This document shows, in pieces, positions 7,186 to 14,241 of a DNA stretch of 42,459 nt. A model generated the notes under the pieces. The model worked only from the letters and a program-made list of their open reading frames with translations, had not been told where the DNA came from and made no database searches. Position 1 is the first letter of the stretch; every line of letters begins with the position of its first letter. Both the position numbers and the translations under genes were made by a program. Source of the stretch: a virus; IMG/VR virus record IMGVR_UViG_3300025000_000201, positions 1-42,459 of that record. One strand, written 5' to 3'.

Positions 7186-7734
7186 TTAGTCTCCCTTACT
7201 TAAAATCCTATAGAGTACCAAGTACCCAATCAGATCAAGTATCGTATCATCCCCTGGATACTCAGTGCCCTTAGCGATCCTGGACAGCTTATCATCTATA
7301 CGGACTCTCATCTGTTCCAGTGAATCTGAGGTGCTGAACACTCGGATCGGCTCAGCGGCTGAGTTACCGTAGCATTTGTTCTTGAGTAGAAGCATAGACT
7401 TGACTACATCACACTCCCTTGTAATCCTCTGTTCCATTGGAACCACTGGAGTCTGCCCAGTATCCTTTAGGTACTCTACGATTTCTTCTTCACTCAAGCA
7501 CTTCCCAATCTCCTCTTCTGCATCAACAACTGGAACTGGGCAAGAGAACATGGGTGCTACATACCTTAACCCTAGCTCTTTGTCTGACTTCCTCCTGCCT
7601 TCCAGCGTTTGACACTGACACCCCTCATCCTGGGTATCTTGGGTATCAGTGGCGTCTTGGGTATCAAGGATATCCATACCGTTCTTATTATTCCAGTCAT
7701 ATACTTTATGAAGCCTAAGTTCCAAGCTATCCAT
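7186..7734 (-). CDS. DUF1599 / nucleotide modification-associated domain 1 protein
   Basis: The 182-residue protein's C-terminal half matches the family pattern: LLLKNKCYGNSA, PIRVFS, EQMRVRIDDKLSRI and DDTILDLIGYLVL. The family is found in phages and is linked by context to nucleotide modification; its biochemical activity is not established. The N-terminal third is low complexity with DTQD repeats (about residues 23-36) and is probably disordered. Confidence 0.85.
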   Translation of the reverse strand: MDSLELRLHKVYDWNNKNGMDILDTQDATDTQDTQDEGCQCQTLEGRRKSDKELGLRYVAPMFSCPVPVVDAEEEIGKCLSEEEIVEYLKDTGQTPVVPMEQRITRECDVVKSMLLLKNKCYGNSAAEPIRVFSTSDSLEQMRVRIDDKLSRIAKGTEYPGDDTILDLIGYLVLYRILSKGD

Positions 7735-7737
7735 AGG

Positions 7738-7920
7738 TCACTCCTCCAAATGTAAATCTTCTTTAAGCATTTCTGAGACTTGCTCGTACCTCTCTTCGAC
7801 CCAAACCTCAAGCCCATCCTCTAAGTCGGCTACTGTAACCTCTATCCGTTCCTCTAGTTCACACAGGGAATAGTTCTCCTTGAGCAGTTCAATCATCTTT
7901 TTGATAGTAAGCCTTTTCAT
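7738..7920 (-). CDS. Hypothetical small protein
   Basis: The 60 residues start MKRLTIKKMIELLKE, then become acidic and helical (EERIEVTVADLEDGLEVWVEERYEQ). The start at 7920 has AGGGG upstream. The N-terminus could be a helix-turn-helix-like segment, but the match is not convincing. Confidence 0.6.
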   Translation of the reverse strand: MKRLTIKKMIELLKENYSLCELEERIEVTVADLEDGLEVWVEERYEQVSEMLKEDLHLEE

Positions 7921-7936
7921 GGTACCCCTGTGGCCT

Positions 7937-8665
7937 CTACCGTAGGAAAGATTCAAACGAGATAGCCACTGGCATCCCGGATACTATAACCACTGCTCCC
8001 CTAATGGGTCGGATTACTGAGCCCTTGTTATAAGCGTATGGTGGCCCCTTGTCTGAGATGAGACATCCGGTGTCCACTGCATAGATGAGCTTAGTTGGTG
8101 AATGTATCCCCTGTATCCCGAACTTCGAGTGAGCATGGGCCAATACCGTAGTCATTCCCATAGTCTTTGCTACGTTATATGTGGAACCAGAGGCTGTGTG
8201 TCTGAAGTAGAGCTTCTCTCTAGTAGAGTTCACTGTGATGCTAAGATCAGTACTCCATCTCCAGGTGCTAGGGGCTCTGATAAGCTGGTTGTAGGGTACA
8301 ATCATCTCCTTTGGTATCCCAGCCATAGTTCCACTCTTGTAGAGCCTATCATCGTGGTTAGAGGCAATGATGTCCATACGGGGGAACAGCTCAGCTAACT
8401 CTTCACAACAGTCCACAGCCCTACTTATCTCAGAAGAAGGGGATTCATGGTTAGGAGCCTTGGGATATGCAGAGAACGCATACTGATCCAACAAGTCTCC
8501 AGCATGAATCACTCGGTCTGGTTCGTACTCCTCTTTAACCCTCTTTAAGAACTTAAACGTATCCCTATGTTGGTACGGAAAATGTGTATCAGCAAATGCC
8601 AATACAATTTCATTGTCATATCGTTTAGTTAGTCTCTGGTTCAGATTCATTGGGTTCCTATTCAT
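7937..8665 (-). CDS. Calcineurin-like metallophosphoesterase
   Basis: The 242-residue protein has the metal-site series of the superfamily: DTHFPYQH (Asp-x-His), HAGDLLD (Gly-Asp), ASNHDDR (Asn-His-Asp) and LAHAHSKFG (His-x-His). It probably hydrolyses phosphoester bonds in nucleotides or nucleic acid ends; the substrate cannot be told. Two starts are possible: 8665, overlapping the upstream gene by 8 bases, or 8650 with AGGAACCCA upstream. Confidence 0.88.
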   Translation of the reverse strand: MNRNPMNLNQRLTKRYDNEIVLAFADTHFPYQHRDTFKFLKRVKEEYEPDRVIHAGDLLDQYAFSAYPKAPNHESPSSEISRAVDCCEELAELFPRMDIIASNHDDRLYKSGTMAGIPKEMIVPYNQLIRAPSTWRWSTDLSITVNSTREKLYFRHTASGSTYNVAKTMGMTTVLAHAHSKFGIQGIHSPTKLIYAVDTGCLISDKGPPYAYNKGSVIRPIRGAVVIVSGMPVAISFESFLR

Positions 8666-8924
8666 TAGCCTCTATCTCTTTCTTAAGTTCTTTCTTTTGC
8701 TTCTCAAGCTTCTTGACCTCAGCCTTGAGCTCTGCTCTGTCCTCGATCATTCTCTGAATTTGCTTCTTGTCACCCAATGCAGACTCCATCCTATTACACA
8801 TACCTTGAAGTTCTTCGATGAGACCCACAAGAGAGCAATAGTTTCTTGTCTCGTTGCACTTCCTCATCTCTTCCAATACATCACATGCTGTTCTGTTAGC
8901 CCAGTACTCATAGAAACTCATCAT
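8658..8924 (-). CDS. Coiled-coil hypothetical protein
   Basis: The protein has 87-88 residues with a strongly charged coiled coil over the last 40 (ELKAEVKKLEKQKKELKKE). Tandem ATG codons at 8924 and 8921 share GGGAGG; the second has better spacing. It overlaps the upstream gene's stop. The function is unknown. Confidence 0.65.
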   Translation of the reverse strand: MMSFYEYWANRTACDVLEEMRKCNETRNYCSLVGLIEELQGMCNRMESALGDKKQIQRMIEDRAELKAEVKKLEKQKKELKKEIEANE

Positions 8925-9208
8925 TGTCCTCCCATTAGTTTATTCAGTAAATTTGCTAAGCTCCCACCGTCTCTCTGAAATGGACAACTGTCTCCAGAGA
9001 CAAACACTGTGCACTCTCCATGAAAGTGATGCTGGCAATCCTTGGATTCCTTGATGTCACTGTACTCACAAGTGTACAGGTAGCTCCGTTTAAACTTCTT
9101 AGTAGCGCAATTATCTTGGTTTATGGCTACACCTTCGATCTTTACGACAACACCCTTGGCTTTTGTGTCGTTATCCTCAGTCTTTATGACGTGATCTTTG
9201 GTACTCAT
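8921..9208 (-). CDS. Hypothetical Cys/His-containing protein
   Basis: The 95-residue protein's central part (YTCEYSDIKESKDCQHHFHGEC) may bind metal. The palindrome at 8989-9002 encodes VSGDS within TVFVSGDSCPF. It overlaps both neighbours by 4 bases. No family is recognised. Confidence 0.65.
   Translation of the reverse strand: MSTKDHVIKTEDNDTKAKGVVVKIEGVAINQDNCATKKFKRSYLYTCEYSDIKESKDCQHHFHGECTVFVSGDSCPFQRDGGSLANLLNKLMGGQ
8989..9002. repeat. Dispersed palindrome site 5
   Basis: TGTCTCCAGAGACA, inside the gene at 8921 (encodes VSGDS). Confidence 0.9.
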
Positions 9209-9645
9209 ATCGCTTTACCAGTGCTCCCTGGATTATCTACGTTCACTGGAAACTCTTTGAAATACTTATGGCATCTATCTAGAAACCTGGGCAACTCTTT
9301 ATGAAGCGAGTAGGGAATATCCTCGGTGTAATAGAATCTCCCCTTGATTGCTCTCCGTACTGCTATCTCTGATGCTTGGTCCTTGTTGAAACGATTCCCT
9401 GCGAACAGCTCTCCAATGAAGTTATACGCTGACCAACCAAGACGTACTGTGTCGTCTTCATCTCGGTATGCAAAGAGACACCCAACTGGTCTGGTCTTAT
9501 CTTTGTTACCATACTTATCCCGCTTGTAAACGTACTCAGCTAAATGCTTATAGTGATCCTTGGGTCCAGGTTCATAGTGATCTTTGTATTCGTACCCTAA
9601 CCCACTCAGGTCTCCCTCTACCTCTGTTATCATAATCTCTTCCAT
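9205..9645 (-). CDS. Hypothetical protein
   Basis: The 146-residue protein has AGGAGG seven bases before its ATG. It contains a compact alpha/beta-looking core (VGCLFAYRDEDDTVRLGWSAYN) and an HKELPRFLDRCHKYFKEFP helix. Phages carry many proteins of this appearance, but no motif allows a function. Confidence 0.7.
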   Translation of the reverse strand: MEEIMITEVEGDLSGLGYEYKDHYEPGPKDHYKHLAEYVYKRDKYGNKDKTRPVGCLFAYRDEDDTVRLGWSAYNFIGELFAGNRFNKDQASEIAVRRAIKGRFYYTEDIPYSLHKELPRFLDRCHKYFKEFPVNVDNPGSTGKAI

Positions 9646-9656
9646 TTGATTTCCTC

Positions 9657-9974
9657 CTAAAGAAGCTCTTCTTCTTCAATAATTTTATAAAACTTTATAC
9701 CTTCTAGCTGAGAATACCCAGGCTCCGGTACGGGTATGAAGTCAAGTAGAATATCAAGCTCCTCTTCAGTTAACAAAGGAGGCCCATAGTACTGTCTAAG
9801 TTCTGAATCATCATACTCTTCTATCCCAGGATTCTTTGGATTTCTAAAGAGTGGTTTGATTTTATCTATAATACCTTTTAGCTCATCAAGCTTTTCTTTT
9901 GACACATTATACACTTCTGTTACATAATCTGCATCATTAGTATCTACTATTACTTCTACTTTGTATTCCTTCAT
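9657..9974 (-). CDS. Hypothetical acidic protein
   Basis: The 105 residues are rich in Glu, Asp and Pro, with a helical KEKLDELKGIIDKIKPLF segment. CGGAGGAAAACAA precedes the ATG, a leader like that of the single-strand binding protein gene. The function is unknown. Confidence 0.65.
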   Translation of the reverse strand: MKEYKVEVIVDTNDADYVTEVYNVSKEKLDELKGIIDKIKPLFRNPKNPGIEEYDDSELRQYYGPPLLTEEELDILLDFIPVPEPGYSQLEGIKFYKIIEEEELL

Positions 9975-10011
9975 TTGTTTTCCTCCGGTTACTTAGTTGA
10001 ATTAAGTTCTC

Positions 10012-10431
10012 TTAGTTTCCAACACTTAGATCAACGTCAGGCACAATACTCTGTGGTTTAAAAATAACTTTATAGTGATACACATTAACCTCAGCTTCTC
10101 TAATCTGTTCAGAAAAATAAGTAACATTCCCACCGAGACCAAGATAGTGTTTCTTATACTCATCTTGCCCAGTCTTACAAGTAACTGCTACGGCTTCAGT
10201 ACCAGTGGTTCCGGCTCCGCTCTTAATTGAACAAAGCCCTTCTATAGAAAGCAGATAGGTATCTGTCCACGTATCAAAGAATACAATCCTTCGCTCAATT
10301 TGAAAGCTATCTGCTGCAATAGAGAGATTCCTAGAAGCAACATCAGCATCGGTACTACATCCTGATAAAAAAGAGCTCGCTGAAATCATTACACCCAACA
10401 CTATTACACTCATAATCTTTGTAATTTTCAT
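10012..10431 (-). CDS. Phage beta-sandwich-type lipoprotein
   Basis: The 139-residue product has a signal peptide with lipobox LSGC (Cys25), so it should be lipidated and membrane anchored. The mature part (DADVASRNLSIAADSFQIERRIVFF, then EGLCSIKS, VTCKTG, EYKKHYLGLGGNVTYF and YHYKVIFKP) resembles a lipoprotein family that recurs in many phage genomes, also in early gene blocks. An effect on the host envelope or on superinfection is often suspected but not proven. Two cysteines could form a disulphide. It lies right after the tRNA cluster. Confidence 0.8.
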   Translation of the reverse strand: MKITKIMSVIVLGVMISASSFLSGCSTDADVASRNLSIAADSFQIERRIVFFDTWTDTYLLSIEGLCSIKSGAGTTGTEAVAVTCKTGQDEYKKHYLGLGGNVTYFSEQIREAEVNVYHYKVIFKPQSIVPDVDLSVGN

Positions 10432-10468
10432 TTACTTTCCTCCTGGTATTTGATTTGCTTCTGGTCAC

Positions 10469-10543
10469 TGGTGTTCCCAGATGGAGTCGAACCAGCCGTC
10501 AATCTGTTATAAGCAGATCGCTCTTCCGTTGAGCTATGGGAAC
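10469..10543 (-). tRNA. tRNA-Ile (anticodon TAT)
   Basis: It has a 7-bp acceptor stem GTTCCCA/TGGGAAC, anticodon arm ATCTG-CTTATAA-CAGAT, T-loop GGTTCGACTCC, and CCA encoded in the DNA. Read literally it decodes AUA; a TAT anticodon has no C34 to be changed to lysidine. AUA is often rare in hosts. Confidence 0.9.
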
Positions 10544-10564
10544 ATTTGAATCGCTTAATGCAAC

Positions 10565-10640
10565 TGGAGCCACAGGGAAGACTCGAACTCCCAACCCTCT
10601 GCTTACAAGGCAGTTGCTCTACCGTTGGAGCTACTGTGGC
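10565..10640 (-). tRNA. tRNA-Thr (anticodon TGT)
   Basis: Acceptor GCCACAG/CTGTGGC, D-arm GCTC/GAGC, anticodon loop CTTGTAA, T-loop TTCGAGT, discriminator T and encoded CCA. The outer pair of the anticodon stem looks mismatched (A/A). Confidence 0.9.
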
Positions 10641-10653
10641 TTTACTCATGAAT

Positions 10654-10729
10654 TGGCTCCAGAGCCAGGACTCGAACCTGGAATACCTTGGTTAACAGCC
10701 AAGTGCCTTTCCAATTAGACTACTCTGGA
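10654..10729 (-). tRNA. tRNA-Asn (anticodon GTT)
   Basis: Acceptor TCCAGAG/CTCTGGA, anticodon arm CTTGG-CTGTTAA-CCAAG, discriminator G as usual for Asn, T-loop TTCGAGT and encoded CCA. Confidence 0.92.
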
Positions 10730-10755
10730 GTGTATTCTGTGTTACATCTAACGCT

Positions 10756-10830
10756 TGGCAGAGGTAGATGGGATCGAACCACCGTTACCGGAGTCAAAGT
10801 CCAGTGCCTCAACCACTAGGCTATACCTCT
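10756..10830 (-). tRNA. tRNA-Gln (anticodon TTG)
   Basis: Acceptor AGAGGTA/TACCTCT, anticodon arm CTGGA-CTTTGAC-TCCGG, discriminator G, T-loop TTCGATC and encoded CCA. It is the first tRNA downstream of the 89-bp control-like element. Confidence 0.92.
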
Positions 10831-10855
10831 GTGTGTTCTTATGTAACCCAAGGTA

Positions 10856-10944
10856 TCTGTCTCTAGTACCTAGACCCTTAGCTTAGTACTACCTAGCTAT
10901 TATCTAGATTCCCTACTAAGCAATCGTCTCTAGAGACAGATTCC
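10856..10944 (-). promoter_or_regulatory. 89-bp repeated intergenic element, copy A (between tRNA-Leu and tRNA-Gln)
   Basis: On the minus strand, the first 29 bases (to GATTGCTTAG) and the last 19 bases (TCTAGGTACTAGAGACAGA) are identical to copy B at 28049-28137, while the central 41 bases differ but have equal length. The first end holds a full palindromic site, the second a half site. The position before tRNA and gene blocks suggests a promoter-operator module. No consensus sigma-70 promoter is shared by both copies. Confidence 0.7.
10925..10938. repeat. Dispersed palindrome site 6
   Basis: CGTCTCTAGAGACA in the 89-bp element copy A; 12-bp core perfect, non-coding. Confidence 0.9.
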
Positions 10945-10962
10945 ATTGGCCTCTCTGGCATC

Positions 10963-11048
10963 TGGTCCAAGCGGAGAGACTCGAACTCTCATGCTCTAAC
11001 GAGCGTCAGTTCCTAAGACTGATGCGTATTCCGTTCCGCCACACTTGG
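10963..11048 (-). tRNA. tRNA-Leu (anticodon TAG)
   Basis: The gene is 86 bases with a long variable arm (CGCTCGTTAGAGCAT), acceptor CCAAGTG/CGCTTGG, anticodon arm TCAGT-CTTAGGA-ACTGA, discriminator A and encoded CCA. Confidence 0.9.
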
Positions 11049-11071
11049 ATACTACTGAACTCACTGGTATC

Positions 11072-11149
11072 TGGTCGGGGTAGCTGGATTTGAACCAGCG
11101 AACCTTCCGCTCCCAAAGCGGGCGCTCTACCAGACTGAGCTATACCCCG
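11072..11149 (-). tRNA. tRNA-Pro (anticodon TGG)
   Basis: Acceptor CGGGGTA/TACCCCG, anticodon loop TTTGGGA between CCGC and GCGG, T-loop TTCAAAT, discriminator A and encoded CCA. It is the first tRNA of the cluster in transcription order. Confidence 0.92.
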
Positions 11150-11154
11150 ATACT

Positions 11155-11364
11155 TTAGTTCCCCACTTTGAATTCATCTCCCAAAAAATCCACCGACTCC
11201 CCTAAGTAACACTTTGGCTTCTCTCCAAAGAAACACACTGGAGCCCCCTCGGAACCCCACCATGCTTCCGCATTAGCTGCATCGGTATCAGTGAAGAACC
11301 TGTCGCATTTGTTCTTGTGTGTACAGGTGTTCTCTCTACACCAGGTTCGATCTTTGTAGCACAT
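11155..11364 (-). CDS. Cys-rich small protein
   Basis: About 69 residues with seven cysteines (CYK, WCREN, CTHKNKC, VCFFG, KCYLG), probably metal binding. GTG at 11367 and ATG at 11364 are adjacent possible starts behind GGGAGGAG. It ends just before the tRNA cluster. The function is unknown. Confidence 0.65.
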   Translation of the reverse strand: MCYKDRTWCRENTCTHKNKCDRFFTDTDAANAEAWWGSEGAPVCFFGEKPKCYLGESVDFLGDEFKVGN

Positions 11365-11366
11365 CA

Positions 11367-11735
11367 CTAGTAGCTCCTCCCACTTATATATTTATTCTTT
11401 ATATCCTCTCCTAACTTCTTGAGTTTTACCTCTCTAACACTCTCTTGCTCCTGAGCATTCAGTATTATAGCTTCCAGCTTCCCAAGGATCGCTAAGTACT
11501 GAGGATGAGTAGCATCACAGTAGTCTCCGTGTTTCAGTGAATGCTCTAGTGCTTGTACTGGGTCACTAGTTTTGAATGAACCATCTCTCATAAGCAGACT
11601 AAACCTACAGTCCTTACAAGTGTATCGAAACGTACTCACATACATCCCGTCTATTCTAATTGAGCATCTGAACTTAGACTCTCCCTGATTCCCTTGGGAG
11701 TCTTGGGTATCTTTTGCTTTTCTATCTGAATCCAT
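11367..11735 (-). CDS. Hypothetical protein with zinc-knuckle-like segment
   Basis: The 122-residue protein has a low-complexity N-terminus (DTQDSQGNQGESKF), a CKDC pair in YTCKDCRFSLLMRDG and a helical C-terminal half. Its first 85 bases overlap the endonuclease I gene in another frame, an unusually long overlap. A later start at Met31 (GMYVSTF) is possible. Confidence 0.55.
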   Translation of the reverse strand: MDSDRKAKDTQDSQGNQGESKFRCSIRIDGMYVSTFRYTCKDCRFSLLMRDGSFKTSDPVQALEHSLKHGDYCDATHPQYLAILGKLEAIILNAQEQESVREVKLKKLGEDIKNKYISGRSY

Positions 11736-12151
11736 TCCTTAGTTACCTCCCCGGAACAGAGAACCTCAGGTACATTCTGCACCGAATAACATAGAATCCC
11801 ATACCTGTTACACCAGTCTCTGTATGTCATGTAGCTACCGTCTTTCCTTACCTGGCCGTACTTCTTCTCTGGATTCGAGAAGAGAAACACTAGCTCAACT
11901 CCAGGTGTCTCAGCTATAGCTTTGTACTTTGCTGCGTCTCCTTCCCGAAAGAAACCCTTAGTCTCTATAAGTAACCACTCTTTCCCGGTAAAGGTGAAGT
12001 CAGGCTGATATACCCGAGACATCCTGTAGTGTACCTTAGCTTCTCTGCTCTCGTACTCGGCAGTTGGTAATAGGGCCGCTACTGTCGCTTCAAACTTGCT
12101 CTTGTACTTCCCCATTTTCTGGGGTTTCTTGGAGTATCGCTTGTATCTCAC
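11651..12151 (-). CDS. Endonuclease I-like Holliday junction resolvase (T7 gp3-type)
   Basis: The 166-residue product keeps the PD-(D/E)xK pattern of T7 endonuclease I: SKFEA (Glu21), YQPDFTF (Asp51) and LLIETKGFF (Glu63, Lys65), then FLFSNP and DWCNRYGI. The spacing is close to that of T7 (Glu20, Asp55, Glu65, Lys67). The enzyme resolves branched DNA. The GTG start at 12151 has GAGGAG far upstream; ATG at 12115 is the alternative. It overlaps the 5'-3' exonuclease gene, matching T7-like clustering. Confidence 0.82.
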   Translation of the reverse strand: MRYKRYSKKPQKMGKYKSKFEATVAALLPTAEYESREAKVHYRMSRVYQPDFTFTGKEWLLIETKGFFREGDAAKYKAIAETPGVELVFLFSNPEKKYGQVRKDGSYMTYRDWCNRYGILCYSVQNVPEVLCSGEVTKEWIQIEKQKIPKTPKGIRESLSSDAQLE

Positions 12152-13226
12152 TTGGTAACATTGCTCCTCTAGTAAGTGGTGGTTCCCAAACTTCTTTAGG
12201 GTCTCTAAGTAAATGAACCTGCTTCGCCACGTTTGTTAGTGCTGCTAAAGCAAGGTCATACTTATCATTTGGTGTTAGATACCCAGACATTTCCTGCGGG
12301 ATGTTCTTCTCTACATCCTTGAGATAAGCAAGAAGAGACGCAATGAAGAAGCTTTCATCTAAATCAGAATCCCTTGTAGCTAGGATTTTCTCAGCAGTCT
12401 TGGGGCCTACACCAGAGATACCGTAGATGCCATCAGTTACGTCTCCCATGAGTACCTGTTTCCAGAAGTTGTAACGAGCAGTGATATCGTTGATACTCTG
12501 AAGCTCATCTTTGATCGGATTGTAATGAACCCCTGGAATCTGTAGCAAATCTTTGTCTACAGAGACAATCACATTGGCTACTCCAAGTTCATTCAGTTGC
12601 TTGTTCCTGATAGCCAACACATCGTCTGCTTCGAGTCTATCCACAGACATTGCTCCGAACTTGTCCATCAAGTACTGCTTACAAGCGTTCAGATGCACTG
12701 GCTTGTGTTCTTCCTTGCGCTTCTCTTTGTACGATGGATTCACTTCCTTTCGAAAGTTAGTAGCTCCAGTGAGGTAGAGTTCGAAGAAAAGCCTATCTGT
12801 ATTTCCAATCTTATCTGCTATAGTGTTATACATGCTCTCCAGCGCCATAGCTACATTGTGTATAGCATATGACTCTGGTTCTGGTTTTAATACTGTAGTG
12901 ATCTTGGGATTCTCGATACCATTGGCTACACAGTAGGCGTCCATGTCCTTCTTGTATCGAGTAGTGTAACCCTTGGCACTGTGTACCCCTGGCTCATTGG
13001 ATACTTTGTATCTCACCTTATACATCTTCCCATCACAAGTAGCTGCTGCTCTGTATGCAAATACATCAGCATCTATCAAGTACACTACATCACTTGAGTT
13101 CGGCTCAGCGAACCCAGTCCTGCATACCATACTCGACAAGGGATTCTTCTTTGGCTCCTTGTAAGTACCATTCTTTTTCATGTCTTCTATTTGATCTGAA
13201 ATCAGCATAACATCTTTGTTTGCCAT
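12090..13226 (-). CDS. 5'-3' exonuclease (FEN/T7 gp6-like)
   Basis: The 378-residue protein has the acidic residues and helix-hairpin-helix of flap nucleases: LIDADVF (Asp52, Asp54), DRLEADDVLA, VSVDKDLLQI and GDVTDGIYGISGVGPKTAEK. It removes primers and degrades DNA 5'-3' during replication and recombination. It lies between the single-strand binding protein gene and endonuclease I. At 12554-12567 the catalytic VSVDKD coincides with a one-base variant of the dispersed palindrome. Confidence 0.9.
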   Translation of the reverse strand: MANKDVMLISDQIEDMKKNGTYKEPKKNPLSSMVCRTGFAEPNSSDVVYLIDADVFAYRAAATCDGKMYKVRYKVSNEPGVHSAKGYTTRYKKDMDAYCVANGIENPKITTVLKPEPESYAIHNVAMALESMYNTIADKIGNTDRLFFELYLTGATNFRKEVNPSYKEKRKEEHKPVHLNACKQYLMDKFGAMSVDRLEADDVLAIRNKQLNELGVANVIVSVDKDLLQIPGVHYNPIKDELQSINDITARYNFWKQVLMGDVTDGIYGISGVGPKTAEKILATRDSDLDESFFIASLLAYLKDVEKNIPQEMSGYLTPNDKYDLALAALTNVAKQVHLLRDPKEVWEPPLTRGAMLPSEIQAILQETPENGEVQEQV

Positions 13227-13292
13227 CAGTTAATCTCCAGTTGCCACTGAGTTTAGTTCTAAAGTTCCTCTGTACCAGAAAAGAAAGCCTTG

Positions 13293-13308
13293 TCTCAGGT
13301 ACCTGAGA
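13293..13308. repeat. Perfect 16-bp palindrome TCTCAGGTACCTGAGA
   Basis: It lies in the 145-bp gap between the exonuclease and single-strand binding protein genes, 40 bp from a standard dispersed palindrome. With the flanking TG it reads TGTCTC, then AGGTACCT, then GAGA, so it looks like the dispersed site with its halves pushed 6 bp further apart. It may be an operator. Confidence 0.6.
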
Positions 13309-13347
13309 AATGCTGCTAAGACGGCGTTAGGTCTGCACCAGAATTTC

Positions 13348-13361
13348 TGTCTCCAGAGACA
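13348..13361. repeat. Dispersed palindrome site 7
   Basis: TGTCTCCAGAGACA in the gap between SSB and exonuclease genes. Confidence 0.9.
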
Positions 13362-13371
13362 AGGCAGTTGT

Positions 13372-13845
13372 TTAGAATACTATGTTGTTCGATCCAGCGC
13401 CGTTGAAAGCTACAAGGTTCTCTACTACTACCTTGTCAAAATAAAGTGGAAGGTGGGTCTTCCCTGCTACTGAGAAGAACTTAGCGGAGCAGTGCACTGT
13501 GACAATGCTACCGTTCCCTATTGCGTCAGTACATGGAGTGCCATCGGGGAACTCCACTACAGGAGGGGTGCGAAGTGTCCCGTCTGGGTTATGTACTTTG
13601 CGTTTAGCAGTGATGAAGTACTCACCTTCCTTTTCCTTGACCGGGAATCCAATGGCTTTCATCTCGGTATATTGAGCTTCACTCAGTAACAAGTCAATCT
13701 TCCAAGCTGGTTTAATAGAGTATTTGGCGTTCCCTTCATCCGGCTTATGGACCCTAGCCCATCGGCATTCTGTGCTCTGAATCTGAAACTTCTGATACTT
13801 CCCTTCAAAAGCGCTCTGCATTTCTTGAATCGTTGGTTTACTCAT
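13372..13845 (-). CDS. Single-stranded DNA-binding protein (T7 gp2.5-like)
   Basis: The 157-residue protein has SIKPAWKIDLLL, YFITAKRKVHNPDGTLRTPP, GNGSIVTVHCSAKFF and LYFDKVVVENLVAF, fitting the OB-fold single-strand binding proteins of T7-like and related phages (DUF2815-like). It coats single-stranded DNA beside the polymerase and helicase. The start at 13845 has CGGAGGAAAACAA; an upstream in-frame ATG falls in the repeat leader and is rejected. A sigma-70-type promoter and 10-bp repeats lie upstream. The C-terminus lacks the usual run of acidic residues. Confidence 0.8.
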   Translation of the reverse strand: MSKPTIQEMQSAFEGKYQKFQIQSTECRWARVHKPDEGNAKYSIKPAWKIDLLLSEAQYTEMKAIGFPVKEKEGEYFITAKRKVHNPDGTLRTPPVVEFPDGTPCTDAIGNGSIVTVHCSAKFFSVAGKTHLPLYFDKVVVENLVAFNGAGSNNIVF

Positions 13846-13860
13846 TTGTTTTCCTCCGTT

Positions 13861-13890
13861 GCATTGGGTTACATTGGGTTGCATTGGTTC
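13861..13890 (-). repeat. Three tandem 10-bp repeats in the SSB leader
   Basis: On the plus strand the units are GCATTGGGTT, ACATTGGGTT and GCATTGGTTC. A related unit GCATCGGTTC is at 13951-13960. In the mRNA they read as A/C-rich, poorly folding units about AACCCAATG, ending just before the ribosome site. This may be a binding site for the SSB itself. Confidence 0.75.
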
Positions 13891-13976
13891 TGTTCAGTAA
13901 TCACGTTAGTCTTCCCTTGGTTCATTTGCCCATCTTGGTTTACTTGGTTTGCATCGGTTCACTCAGTGGCAACCAA

Positions 13977-14005
13977 ATAGTACCAAACCTAGTACATCTT
14001 GTCAA
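13977..14005 (-). promoter_or_regulatory. Sigma-70-type promoter for the SSB gene
   Basis: Minus strand TTGACA (14000-14005), a 17-base spacer and TACTAT (13977-13982). This is the best consensus promoter in the window and gives a leader of about 125 bases. The -35 box overlaps the stop region of the gene at 14002. Confidence 0.75.
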
Positions 14006-14241
14006 GCATCTGTAAGTAATTGGATTGGTTCAAAGTCTTCTCGTTCTCCCCAGTATGTTGTTGAAACCCCCTTAGCCAAAGTTTCAAACTCATCTTCCAA
14101 AATAACAAGGATGTGTTCTCCATCTGAGTCCTCCCCTACAATCATTATTAAGTCTCCAATATTAAGATCATAAATTGATTCAGAGACTCCAGATTTATTT
14201 ATTGTTACTGCGTAATAAGGTTCATCATAATACTTTTTCAC
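14002..14241 (-). CDS. Hypothetical acidic protein (GTG start)
   Basis: The 79-residue protein is linked to the sigma-like gene by GTGA overlap. It has a beta-rich look (YDLNIGDLIMIVGEDSDGEHILVILEDEF). The function is unknown; translational coupling with the sigma-like gene would allow a partner or anti-sigma role, but nothing in the sequence shows this. Confidence 0.65.
   Translation of the reverse strand: MKKYYDEPYYAVTINKSGVSESIYDLNIGDLIMIVGEDSDGEHILVILEDEFETLAKGVSTTYWGEREDFEPIQLLTDA

Noticed and set aside
10428-10718. Open frames over the tRNA cluster
   Set aside because: They translate tRNA sequence (Ile, Thr, Asn genes) and have no ribosome sites.
12554-12567. TGTCTACAGAGACA as a further palindrome copy
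   Set aside because: One centre-flanking base breaks the symmetry, and the sequence encodes the conserved catalytic VSVDKD of the exonuclease, so protein selection explains it. Listed only as a near match.
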